Source of the DNA: Burkholderia sp.
GTDB taxonomy: Bacteria > Pseudomonadota > Gammaproteobacteria > Burkholderiales > Burkholderiaceae
Length of the DNA: 15,550 nucleotides
Reading direction: 5' to 3'
Assembly (NCBI GenBank): GCA_028292565.1
Contig: JAQGMD010000073.1
Span: 1-15,550, forward strand
How positions within the stretch are numbered: the stretch's first letter is position 1; every line of letters starts with the position of its first letter. Both the position numbers and the translations under genes were made by a program. The notes under the pieces were generated by a model. That model made no database searches. It had not been told where the DNA came from and saw nothing but the letters and a program-made list of their open reading frames with translations. Positions 7,633-14,920 of the stretch are shown here, piece after piece.

Positions 7633-7669
7633 TTGGGATCTGCGGCGCGCGCGCCAAGCCCAACATTCC
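7633..7669. repeat. Palindromic repeat, probable degenerate relative of the 13928-14036 REP pair
   Basis: In the 115 bases between livF and the nicotinamidase gene, TTGGGATC (from 7633) and GCCCAACATTCC (to 7669) flank the palindrome GGCGCGCGCGCC. The outer parts share TTGGGAT and CCCAACATTCC with the repeat at 13931-13956, with a larger GC-rich centre here. It could form a stem-loop in the transcript between the importer and the enzyme genes. Confidence 0.4.
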
Positions 7670-7685
7670 ACACGATGCGACCGGT

Positions 7686-8399
7686 TCAAACCGTCAGGTA
7701 CGTCCGCCGCACTTCCTCATTCGCCGCCAGCTCCTGCATCGATCCCTGATACCGGATCTGTCCCTTCTCCAGCACATACACACGGTCGCTGACGAGTTCG
7801 GCGAAGTGCACGTTCTGCTCCGACAGCAGGATAGACATGCCTTCCTTCTTCAATTCCAGAATCATGTTGGCCATCTGCTCGACGATCAGGGGAGCCACGC
7901 CTTCCGACGGTTCATCCAGCAGCACCAGATAGGGGTTGCCCATAAGTGTGCGCGACACGGTCAGCATCTGCTGTTCGCCACCGCTCATGCGACCGCCTGG
8001 GCGCTGCTGCATTTCGCCGAGGTTGGGGAACAGTTTGAACAGCTTTTCCGGTGTCCATGGCGACAGGCCCGGACGCGGCGGTTGCTTGCCGACTTCGAGG
8101 TTTTCCGTCACGGTGAGATCGGTAAAGATGCGACGGTCTTCCGGGACAAAACCCAGGCCGAGGCGCGAGATCTGGTACGGATCCATCTTGCCGATGTCGC
8201 GCCCCATGAACTGGATATCGCCGCGCTTCTGTTGCAGCAATCCCATCGCGGCTTTGATGGTGGTGGATTTGCCGGCGCCGTTGCGGCCCATCAGCGCCAC
8301 GACTTCACCGCGCTTCACTTCCAGCGATACGTCGAACAGGATGTGCGCCTGCCCGTAAAACGCGTTCAGTTTGTCTATCTTCAGCATCACGTCGCTCAT
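7686..8399 (-). CDS. livF: Branched-chain-type ABC transporter ATPase, LivF
   Basis: A 237-residue cytoplasmic ATPase of the HAAT (branched-chain amino acid/amide) importer family. It has Walker A GRNGAGKST (38-46), signature MSGGEQQM (138-145), Walker B LVLLDEP (158-164) with SEGVAP after it, and SEQNVHFA where most ABC ATPases have the switch His. That replacement is normal for LivF. VPEDRRIFTDLTVTENL is also a LivF hallmark. The ATG at 8399 overlaps the livG stop as ATGA and has GAGG 7 bases upstream. It is the last gene of its importer set. The Liv family also carries urea, short amides and aromatic acids, so the name does not fix the substrate. In this neighbourhood nicotinamide, nicotinate or a derivative is a reasonable guess. 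Confidence 0.92.
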   Translation of the reverse strand: MSDVMLKIDKLNAFYGQAHILFDVSLEVKRGEVVALMGRNGAGKSTTIKAAMGLLQQKRGDIQFMGRDIGKMDPYQISRLGLGFVPEDRRIFTDLTVTENLEVGKQPPRPGLSPWTPEKLFKLFPNLGEMQQRPGGRMSGGEQQMLTVSRTLMGNPYLVLLDEPSEGVAPLIVEQMANMILELKKEGMSILLSEQNVHFAELVSDRVYVLEKGQIRYQGSMQELAANEEVRRTYLTV

Positions 8400-9175
8400 G
8401 CAGCCGCCTCGTTCTTTTTCTCTTTCTCGAATGTCTTGCCGGTGCCGAAATACACTTCCTTCACCTTCGGATGGTTGCGTATGGTTTCGGCGTCACCTTC
8501 AGCAATTAGCTTGCCGCGTGCGAGCACGATCATGCGATCGGCATAAGCGAATACCACGTCCATGCTGTGCTCTGTGAACAGGACGGCGAGGTTGTGCTGC
8601 ACCACCAGCTTCTTGGTGAGCGCCATCAGTTCATTGCGCTCCTTCGACGCCATGCCGGCAGTCGGCTCGTCCATCAACAGCAGCTTCGGTTTGTTAGCGA
8701 GCGCGATCGCGAGTTCGACCCGCTTTACGTCCCCGTAAGCCAACACGCTGCAAGGCCGATCGGCCTGCGCAACCATCCCGACCTGATCCAGCAGGGCGAG
8801 CGCTTCATCACGGAAAAATGATGCGGCGGGACGCCACATATGGAAGATTTTTTTGTCGCGCGACAGCAGGGCCATCTGCACGTTTTCGACCACCGTCATC
8901 GAGCTGAACGTGGCGGCGATCTGGAATGTGCGGCCGACGCCGAGCCGCCAGATGTCGCGCGGCTGCATGCCGATCAGTTCATGGCCGTCAAACTTGATCG
9001 ATCCGGCGGTGGGCCTCAACTGTCCGTTCACCATGTTGAAGCAGGTTGATTTGCCGGCGCCGTTCGGTCCGAGCAGGGCAAGCAACTGCCCCGCCGGCAG
9101 GTCGAACGAAACATCGTCAACCGCCTTGACGCCGCCGAATGACTTGGCGATATTCCTGACTTGTAAGAGCGTCAT
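8396..9175 (-). CDS. livG: Branched-chain-type ABC transporter ATPase, LivG
   Basis: A 259-residue ATPase partner of LivF. It has Walker A GPNGAGKST (36-44), Q-loop Gln85 (GRTFQ), Walker B LLLMDEP (165-171) followed by TAGM, and switch His203 (FTEHSMD). VFAYADRMIVLARGKLIAEG is the usual LivG C-terminal segment. The signature is LAYGDVKR (145-152) rather than the commoner LSYGxQRR, a mild divergence seen in the family. The C-terminus ends in a charged tail (FEKEKKNEAAA). The ATG at 9175 overlaps the permease stop as ATGA and the stop overlaps livF as ATGA, so the three genes are tightly coupled. Confidence 0.92.
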   Translation of the reverse strand: MTLLQVRNIAKSFGGVKAVDDVSFDLPAGQLLALLGPNGAGKSTCFNMVNGQLRPTAGSIKFDGHELIGMQPRDIWRLGVGRTFQIAATFSSMTVVENVQMALLSRDKKIFHMWRPAASFFRDEALALLDQVGMVAQADRPCSVLAYGDVKRVELAIALANKPKLLLMDEPTAGMASKERNELMALTKKLVVQHNLAVLFTEHSMDVVFAYADRMIVLARGKLIAEGDAETIRNHPKVKEVYFGTGKTFEKEKKNEAAA

Positions 9176-11064
9176 GTGCGGGCTTCCTCTTTTTCGAAAC
9201 GGCTGCGTATAAATCCGGCAATCCCCTGCGGGAAGGCCAACACCAGTGCCAGGATCGTGAAGCCGAGCAGCGCGCGCCAGTATTCAGTCTGGCGCATCAC
9301 CACATCCTGCAGCCAGGTGAACAATGCAGCGCCGACTATCGGACCGGTCAGTGTCTGGACGCCGCCGAGCAGCACCATGACCAGGCCGTCCACCGAGCGG
9401 GCGACGTGGATCGTGTCAGGTGAGATACTGCCTTTGGAAAACGCAAACAAACCGCCTGCGACGCCGCAGATCAGTCCCGCCAGGATGAATGCAACCCACT
9501 GTACGCGTTTGACGTTGATGCCGATTGCATCGCTGCGCAGGAACGAATCGCGTCCGGCTCGTAGCGCATAACCGAATGGCGAGAACAGGATGCGCCGTAT
9601 CATCAGCAAGCCGATAACGGCTGCAGCGAGCGTCAGGTAGTAGTATGCGACCTTGCCCGACAACCATTCGGCCGGCCAGACTCCGGTCACGCCGTTGCTG
9701 CCGCCGGTGAGGCCATCCGACTGATAAATCACCGACCACACGATTTGCGCGAATGCGAGCGTCAGCATGGCGAGATAAACGCCGGACAGGCGCACGCAGA
9801 ACCATCCGAATATCAGCGCGCCCAGCGCCGCCACGAATGGAGAAAGCAGCAATGACACGATCATCGGCAGCCCCGCGCTTTTAAGCAGCAGCGCCGCACC
9901 GTAAGCCCCAAGGCCAAAGTAGGCGGCATGCCCGAACGAGTGCATGCCGCCGGGACCCATGATGAAGTGCAGGCTGGCGGCAAACAGCACTGCGATCAGG
10001 ATGTCGATCGACAGTACCAGTGCATACGGAAAGACGTCGCTCAACAACGGGAGGGCCAACGCCACTACCAGTACTGCAACAGCCACCTTCACCAGCAAGG
10101 GGCTGGCGGGCCGGATCGGCGCCTCGATATCAGCCACGCTGCGGGTCACGGCCTGCGGGCGGCCGAGCAATCCCCATGGCCGGACGATCAGCACCACCGC
10201 CATGATCAGGAACTCGACCACCAGCGTCAGCTTGGAAAATGAAAAATCGAATCCGAACATATGGACCGTGCCGATCGCCGCGCAGATCGCTTTGGTCTCA
10301 GCGATGATCAGCGCCGCCAGGTAAGCGCCCGGGATGCTGCCCATGCCGCCCACAACCACGACCACGAAGGCGTCGCCGATGGTTTGCAGATCGAGATGCA
10401 GGTTCGCCGGTTCATTCGGGATTTGCACCGCGCCGCCGAGGCCGGCGAGAAACGCACCCAGTGCGAATACGCTGGTGAACAGCCATGCCTGATTAACGCC
10501 GAGCGCGCCGACCATTTCGCGATCCTGAGTCGCGGCGCGGATCAGCGTACCCCAGCGGGTACGCGTCAGCAGCAGCCACAACAGGCCCAGCACCGCCGGG
10601 CCGATGCATATCAGCGCGAGATTGTATTTCGGGAAACGCTGGCCGAAGATTTCGATCGCGCCGGTGAGGCCGGGAGCACGCGAGCCCATCAGTTCTTCCG
10701 CGCCCCAGATATACAGTGCGACGTCCTTGATCACCAGGACGAGGGCAAAGGTCGCGAGTAGCTGGAACAGCTCGGGGACGTGGTAGATACGGCGCAGCAG
10801 TACCACTTCGATGAGTGCGCCGAGTATGCCGGTCAGCAAGGCCGCCACCAACACGCCGCCCCAGAAGCCGAGCACGCTGCTGCTGCCGAACCAGTTGATC
10901 ATCGAATAGGCAATATAGATGCCCAGCATGTACAGCGAGCCATGCGCAAAATTGACGATGCGCGTGACCCCGAAAATAAGGGACAGCCCTGCGGCGACCA
11001 GGAACAGCGACGAGGCGCCGGCCAGGCCGTTTAGTAGCTGTATGAGGATGCTGGAAAGAGTCAT
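9172..11064 (-). CDS. Fused LivH-LivM permease of a branched-chain-type ABC importer
   Basis: This 630-residue inner-membrane protein joins both permeases of the importer. Residues 1 to about 292 are LivH-like (LFLVAAGLSLIFGVTRIVNFAHGS, then VVVVGGMGSIPGAYLAALII). A RPWGLLGRP end and a short linker rich in Pro, Ala and Ser (about 294-325) lead into a LivM-like half (HFIMGPGGMHSFGHAAYFGLGAYGAALL, VYLAMLTLAFAQIVW, SDGLTGGSNGV, VVMVLLGGVQTLTGPIVGA). Motifs are given in pieces; both halves look complete, with many hydrophobic segments. Fused forms occur in some Burkholderiales and other proteobacteria, though separate genes are commoner. The ATG at 11064 has no clear Shine-Dalgarno sequence, unlike its neighbours. 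The gene is separated from the binding-protein gene by a 285-base repeat-rich gap and is coupled to livG. Confidence 0.9.
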   Translation of the reverse strand: MTLSSILIQLLNGLAGASSLFLVAAGLSLIFGVTRIVNFAHGSLYMLGIYIAYSMINWFGSSSVLGFWGGVLVAALLTGILGALIEVVLLRRIYHVPELFQLLATFALVLVIKDVALYIWGAEELMGSRAPGLTGAIEIFGQRFPKYNLALICIGPAVLGLLWLLLTRTRWGTLIRAATQDREMVGALGVNQAWLFTSVFALGAFLAGLGGAVQIPNEPANLHLDLQTIGDAFVVVVVGGMGSIPGAYLAALIIAETKAICAAIGTVHMFGFDFSFSKLTLVVEFLIMAVVLIVRPWGLLGRPQAVTRSVADIEAPIRPASPLLVKVAVAVLVVALALPLLSDVFPYALVLSIDILIAVLFAASLHFIMGPGGMHSFGHAAYFGLGAYGAALLLKSAGLPMIVSLLLSPFVAALGALIFGWFCVRLSGVYLAMLTLAFAQIVWSVIYQSDGLTGGSNGVTGVWPAEWLSGKVAYYYLTLAAAVIGLLMIRRILFSPFGYALRAGRDSFLRSDAIGINVKRVQWVAFILAGLICGVAGGLFAFSKGSISPDTIHVARSVDGLVMVLLGGVQTLTGPIVGAALFTWLQDVVMRQTEYWRALLGFTILALVLAFPQGIAGFIRSRFEKEEART

Positions 11065-11111
11065 GGAGATTTCGAACTGACTGCGGGTTAAGAATTGGGA
11101 GGAGCATGGAC

Positions 11112-11296
11112 GCGCCTTCCCCCTGCAAGGGGGAAGGTTGGGATGGGGGTGCAGTGCTCGTTATGCGACGGCGTTGATCAAGCGCTGCACCCCGACCCTG
11201 ACCCTTCCACCTCGCCGCTTGCAAGCGGCTCGGATTCGCGCGGCGCAAAGCATGCTTTGCGAACCCCGCGCTACCCCTTGCAGGGGGAGGGGGCGC
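11112..11296. repeat. MITE-like or composite palindromic element between livK and livHM
   Basis: The 285-base gap 11065-11349 is packed with palindromes. Imperfect terminal inverted repeats run from GCGCC at 11112 and end with GGCGC at 11296. The left end contains CCTTCCCCCT/AGGGGGAAGG (11115-11124 and 11128-11137) and the right end CCCCT/AGGGG (11274-11286). Between them lie GGGGTGCAGTGCT (11146-11158) with AGCGCTGCACCCC (11181-11193; one mismatch), GCCGCTTGCAAGCGGC (11214-11229) and CGCAAAGCATGCTTTGCG (11244-11261). The C/G-run palindrome resembles widespread betaproteobacterial intergenic repeats. No open frame inside is credible. It probably forms strong structure in the transcript and may lower permease expression relative to the binding protein. 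Confidence 0.6.
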
Positions 11297-11349
11297 CCGG
11301 GGCAGGTATTAGATGCAGGGGCACCTGCGTCTGGTATAACAGCCCTGCC

Positions 11350-12555
11350 TCAATCCCCTTGCCTCATTGCCTTCACCTCAGCATCCGACGGCTGGAACTT
11401 CGCACCATCCCGGTACTCATAATTCACCATCACGCCCTTGCCATCCTTGAGGGCGGTACGGCCGACATACGCGCCCAGCGTCGACTGGTGATCCTGCGCA
11501 CGGTAGGTGATCTTGCCGAAAGGCGTATCGACCTGCAGTCCTTTGAAAGCATCAGCCAGTTTGTCGCTGTTGGTGGAGCCGGCCTTCTTGATGCCCGCGG
11601 CAAGCGATGTGATCGCGCCGTAGCCAACGATCGAACCGAGGCGTGGCGGTTCCTTGAATTTCTTTTGATAGGCATCCAGGAACTTCTTGTGCTCAGGGGT
11701 GTTGATGCCGTACCAGGGGTACCCGGTGACATACCAGTTCTGCGGGGCTTCGTCCTTCAGCGGATCGATGTATTCCGGTTCGCCGGTCAGCATGCTGAAC
11801 ACTTCACGTCCCTTGAACAGGCCGCGGGTTTCGCCTTCGCGCACGAACTTCGACAGGTCCGGTCCGAACAGCACGTTGAAAATCGCGTCCGGCTTTGAAT
11901 CGACCAGTGCCTGGGTCACCGAAGCGGCGTCAACTTTGCCGAGTGGCGGCGCCTGCTCTGCGACAAATTCCACATCCGGCTGTACTTCCTTCAACAGCTT
12001 CTTGAACGTCGCGGCGGCTGACTGGCCGTATTCATAGTTGGGGTATACCAGCGCCCAACGCTTCTTCTTCATCTTTGCCGCTTCCGGCACCAGCATCGCT
12101 ACCTGCATATAGGTCGACGGACGCAAGCGGTAGGTATACTTGTGGCCGTTCTGCCAGACGATCTTGTCTGTCAGCGGCTCGGCGGCGAGGAAGAAGAATT
12201 TCTTCTGTTTGGAGAAGTCGGTCACCGCGAGGCCGATATGGGACAGGAAGGTCCCGGTCAGCACATCCACTTTTTCGCGGGAGACCAGTTCCTCCGCCAC
12301 GCGCACGGCATCGCCCGGGTTGGAATTGTCGTCGCGGCTGATGATCTCGACTTTCTTACCGAGCAGGCCGCCGCTGGAATTTATCTCTTCCAGGGCCAGT
12401 TCCATGCCTTTCTTGTACGGCTCGAGAAAGTTGGACTGCGACTTGTAGCTGTTTATTTCACCAATCTTGATGGTGTCTTGCGCATAGGACGTTACTGCCA
12501 TGCCCGCAGTTGCGGACACCAGTAACGTGTGCAATACCGTCTGACGAATGTTCAT
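11350..12555 (-). CDS. Branched-chain-type periplasmic substrate-binding protein (LivK-like)
   Basis: This 401-residue type I periplasmic binding protein has a Sec signal (MNIRQTVLHTLLVSATAGMA, likely cut after Ala25, SYA before QDTIK). The mature part has the Peripla_BP_6 pattern: IKIGEINSYKS, YKKGMELALEEINSSGGLLG, VEIISRDDNSNPGDAVRVAEEL, VDVLTGTFLS and a later YEYGQSAA segment. The ATG at 12555 has AGAGG about 7 bases upstream. It is the first gene of the Liv-type importer; the permease gene follows after the repeat-rich gap. Ligands in this family include branched-chain amino acids, urea, amides and aromatic acids; sequence alone does not say which. Its position directly after the AA_synth genes and in the same block as nicotinamidase and enamidase suggests a nicotinate-pathway substrate. 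Confidence 0.9.
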   Translation of the reverse strand: MNIRQTVLHTLLVSATAGMAVTSYAQDTIKIGEINSYKSQSNFLEPYKKGMELALEEINSSGGLLGKKVEIISRDDNSNPGDAVRVAEELVSREKVDVLTGTFLSHIGLAVTDFSKQKKFFFLAAEPLTDKIVWQNGHKYTYRLRPSTYMQVAMLVPEAAKMKKKRWALVYPNYEYGQSAAATFKKLLKEVQPDVEFVAEQAPPLGKVDAASVTQALVDSKPDAIFNVLFGPDLSKFVREGETRGLFKGREVFSMLTGEPEYIDPLKDEAPQNWYVTGYPWYGINTPEHKKFLDAYQKKFKEPPRLGSIVGYGAITSLAAGIKKAGSTNSDKLADAFKGLQVDTPFGKITYRAQDHQSTLGAYVGRTALKDGKGVMVNYEYRDGAKFQPSDAEVKAMRQGD

Positions 12556-12640
12556 GCCTCCACCTCTCTCTTTATGAAAAGGCCTTTCCAGGCGAGTTTA
12601 TTAACGGTCCGTGCAGTCACGGCCGCTTCCTTTTGTCCTG

Positions 12641-13225
12641 CTATCGTAATCCATCTTCGCCCTTTATTTCATTTTTTTGCAAGCCACCGACACGCGGCAA
12701 AGGCCGGCCGGAATCGGTGACGGCGACCGCAACCACGATTTCATTGGCGCGCGGCGCGTCACTGACGCGCGCTTCGACCGCGTCAAAGTGACTGCGCACG
12801 AAGGCGGCATCCTTGTGCCCAAGGGGCACATCAATCGCCGTGCCCAGGCCGCCCATCTTCTTGGCCGACGGTACCAGCGCCGCGCCCTTCTCCACTGCCA
12901 CGCGCAGCGGCGCGCCCAGCTTCGGATGCAGGATGGCGGCGGCATGTTCGAGTTCGCCGGCCTCGCCTACAATCGCCGCCTTACCGTAACTTTCGGCCTC
13001 GGCCGGAGAAATGCCGAGCGCTTGCACGCATTTCTCGCCTAACAACTTTCCGAGCTCTTCGCCGATCGCGGTCAGCTCTTCCAGGTTTTGCACATAGCGT
13101 CCGGCGCAGGGATTTTCGATCACTGCAATCGCCACCGCGCGGCGCGTCGGAGGATTAATGGGTTGCCCCATTTCGATGCGGCACTCGTCAACCTGCACTA
13201 TCAATTTGCGAATTTTAGCTGTCAT
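12641..13225 (-). CDS. AA_synth (PF06684, former DUF1185) family protein, shorter paralogue
   Basis: This 194-residue soluble protein has the family motifs ENPCAGRY (37-44), SYGKAAIVGEAGELEHAA (79-96), VPSAKKMGG (118-126), GTAIDVPLGH (128-137) and VRSHFDAVE (143-151). The family name amino acid synthesis is a database label; I know of no proven reaction. The product is clearly paralogous to the protein encoded just upstream (13247-13897). It lacks about 16-22 residues after the central EHAA motif (about 100-116 here), where the other copy has a Gly/Ser-rich insertion. The ATG at 13225 has GAGGAG a few bases upstream, and only 21 bases separate the two genes. The adjacent copies suggest a hetero-oligomer or two successive steps. 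An association with nicotinate catabolism is inferred from context. Confidence 0.82.
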   Translation of the reverse strand: MTAKIRKLIVQVDECRIEMGQPINPPTRRAVAIAVIENPCAGRYVQNLEELTAIGEELGKLLGEKCVQALGISPAEAESYGKAAIVGEAGELEHAAAILHPKLGAPLRVAVEKGAALVPSAKKMGGLGTAIDVPLGHKDAAFVRSHFDAVEARVSDAPRANEIVVAVAVTDSGRPLPRVGGLQKNEIKGEDGLR

Positions 13226-13246
13226 GATCTCCTCACACTCCTGTTT

Positions 13247-13897
13247 TTAGCGCAGTCCGTCGAATTTGCTGATGCCTTCGGGAGTCAATCCTCCCACGCG
13301 TGCATGCACCCGCGCCCCGGTGGACATCGCCAGGATGAATACCAACTCGTCCGCCGCGGGCGAGCCCGGTACATAAACTTCGATCGCATCGAAATGGCCG
13401 CGTACATAGCTGGCCGTGATGTGGGTCAGCGGCACGTCGAGCTTCGTTCCCGGTCCGCCCACTTTTTTGGTCGACGGCACGATCGACAAGGCCCTGCCCG
13501 CTTCGGAGCCCGATGCACCGCTCTGGCCTTTGGTGTAGCCGGTACGGTCGCCTTTCCAGCCGAGCAGTTCGCGCATTGCGTAACCGCCGGGTACATGCCA
13601 CAGCGCGCCGTGTTCCTGCTCGCCAGCGCTGCCGATGATGGCGCCTTTGCCGTAACTGTCAATTTCTTCAGTATCGACCGCCATCGCGGCGAGTAGCCGG
13701 TGGGCCATGTCGAGTCCTACCGCGTTGAGCGCTTCCATCATCGGCAGGATGTTGGCTTCATAGCGCCCGGCATAGGGATTTTTCAGCACGGCGGCGACCG
13801 CGCCCTTGAGCAGGGGCTTGTCCGCCACCGGACCGAACTCGTGATAGATCGTTTCCACCTGCGTGTACACCCGGCGCACTTCAATCAAGTCTGTCAT
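13247..13897 (-). CDS. AA_synth (PF06684, former DUF1185) family protein, longer paralogue
   Basis: This 216-residue soluble protein has KNPYAGRY (39-46), SYGKGAIIGSAGEQEHGA (81-98), VPSTKK (140-145), GGPGTKLDVPLTH (147-159) and VRGHFDAIE (165-173). These are the same landmarks as in the neighbouring 194-residue paralogue, so the residues shared by both (the Tyr-Gly-Lys and Glu-x-Glu-His set, the Lys-Lys-x-Gly-Gly loop, and His-Phe-Asp) are the best candidates for an active site. A distinctive Gly/Ser-rich insertion near 113-136 is absent from the other copy. The ATG at 13897 has GAGG about 6 bases upstream. The gene is separated from the UPF0280 gene by 135 bases that contain a REP-like repeat pair. 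No catalytic role is established for this family, so the reaction remains unknown. Confidence 0.82.
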   Translation of the reverse strand: MTDLIEVRRVYTQVETIYHEFGPVADKPLLKGAVAAVLKNPYAGRYEANILPMMEALNAVGLDMAHRLLAAMAVDTEEIDSYGKGAIIGSAGEQEHGALWHVPGGYAMRELLGWKGDRTGYTKGQSGASGSEAGRALSIVPSTKKVGGPGTKLDVPLTHITASYVRGHFDAIEVYVPGSPAADELVFILAMSTGARVHARVGGLTPEGISKFDGLR

Positions 13898-13927
13898 TGT
13901 CTTCCTCTTTTCTTATTCTGAGATGAC

Positions 13928-14036
13928 GTAGGTTGGGATGCGAATCCCAACATTCCGGCCCTCGTACGACCAACGGCTTGAAATTCCATTGCCAACATTC
14001 GCCGCCCGCAATGTTGGGACTTGCATCCCAACCTAC
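13928..14036. repeat. REP/BIME-like inverted repeat pair between UPF0280 and AA_synth genes
   Basis: A 27-base arm at 13928-13954 (starting GTAGGTTGGGATGC, ending TCCCAACATT) is repeated in reverse complement at 14010-14036 with two mismatches and a 55-base spacer. Each arm is itself palindromic (TTGGGAT with ATCCCAA). The core GTAGGTTGGG resembles intergenic repeats common in beta- and gammaproteobacteria. The right arm reaches into the UPF0280 gene: its TAG stop (14033-14035) lies within the repeat. In RNA the two arms could pair into a long stem just upstream of the AA_synth genes. Confidence 0.7.
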
Positions 14037-14911
14037 ATTCCGCCCGCTTCGACCGCCTGCCGGTTCATTTCCTGCAATCCGAGCGCGCGTGCCTGTCCCT
14101 GTAATGTCATCACTGCACCAAAAATGATATTGCTGCGTAACAAGCAATTAGCTTGCCACGCCCCCTGCTCCAGTGCTGCCTGCACCAAATCGGATGGCAG
14201 CACGCCGACATCAACCGTTACCGGCAACCCGCCGAGGTCGGTGTCATCTTTCAGGCTGTTCGCCGGCGCACGCTCAATCGACGGATGATCGCAGTTTACC
14301 CGGTTCGCGATCATGGTCGCGGCAGCATCTGCCGCCGCGGCGGTCGCTGCAAACACCGTGACGCTATCCGCAATGCCAAGACTGAAACTGCGGCCTCGCC
14401 AGCCGCTAGTCGCGATGCCGCGCACCGGAAGCGCAGCTGCGATTTCAAATTCGCCGTCAAGCTCGAGCGCAGCAGCGCTGAATTTTGCCAGATTTGCGAA
14501 CAAGCCAATGCGATAGCTCTGGCCCCGATTCAAATGCAGCGCGATATCACCGCCGTTATTGATATAAGCGCGGGCGACGCCGCTTTCTTCTCTGAAGAAG
14601 CCGATCAGTTCGTCTGCCACCGAACCTGCGACCGCCGCCATCGGCGTGATGAATTCGGCACGATGCGGCCAGCAAGCTTCGAACATGCGTTGCGACACAC
14701 GGCCGTGGAACGCCATCGGATCCCGTACCGGCCTTCGCAGCAGCGCAAGCTCGCCGACCAGTTCCGGCAGCACGTCGCAAAACCGTTGCCACATGCGTTC
14801 GCCGGCGCGCGACACCGCATCCGGTTCGCCGTCCGCGCCGATGATCAGGTCGATCGGCCCATGCTGGAAATGCAATCGGCCGTCGTCCAGCGGGGTTCGG
14901 GTCGCTTGCAT
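14033..14911 (-). CDS. UPF0280 family protein, ApbE-like (possible flavin transferase for Hnr)
   Basis: This 292-residue protein belongs, by pattern, to UPF0280 (COG2122), placed in the ApbE superfamily. Landmarks are INNGGDIALHL (117-127), corresponding to the N.GGDI loop of ApbE; GIATSGW (165-171); SLGIADSVTVFA (177-188); and ADAAAT (194-199), corresponding to the ApbE ADALAT segment that helps bind metal. ApbE proteins transfer FMN to Thr/Ser of target proteins; UPF0280 has no proven function. There is no signal peptide, so it should be cytoplasmic, unlike typical exported ApbE. The ATG at 14911 has TAAGG just upstream, overlapping the stop of the Hnr gene, with a 9-base gap. Known E. barkeri Hnr has covalently bound flavin, so the neighbour could be its modifying enzyme (inference). 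The stop lies in a REP-like repeat. Confidence 0.8.
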   Translation of the reverse strand: MQATRTPLDDGRLHFQHGPIDLIIGADGEPDAVSRAGERMWQRFCDVLPELVGELALLRRPVRDPMAFHGRVSQRMFEACWPHRAEFITPMAAVAGSVADELIGFFREESGVARAYINNGGDIALHLNRGQSYRIGLFANLAKFSAAALELDGEFEIAAALPVRGIATSGWRGRSFSLGIADSVTVFAATAAAADAAATMIANRVNCDHPSIERAPANSLKDDTDLGGLPVTVDVGVLPSDLVQAALEQGAWQANCLLRSNIIFGAVMTLQGQARALGLQEMNRQAVEAGGM

Positions 14912-14920
14912 AAGGGCGCC

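Noticed and set aside
7248..8546. Plus-strand frame of 432 codons opposite livF and the nicotinamidase gene
   Set aside because: It is an antisense shadow. The minus strand carries complete catalytic and ATPase motifs, and the plus-strand product is rich in Arg, His and Gln without any domain.
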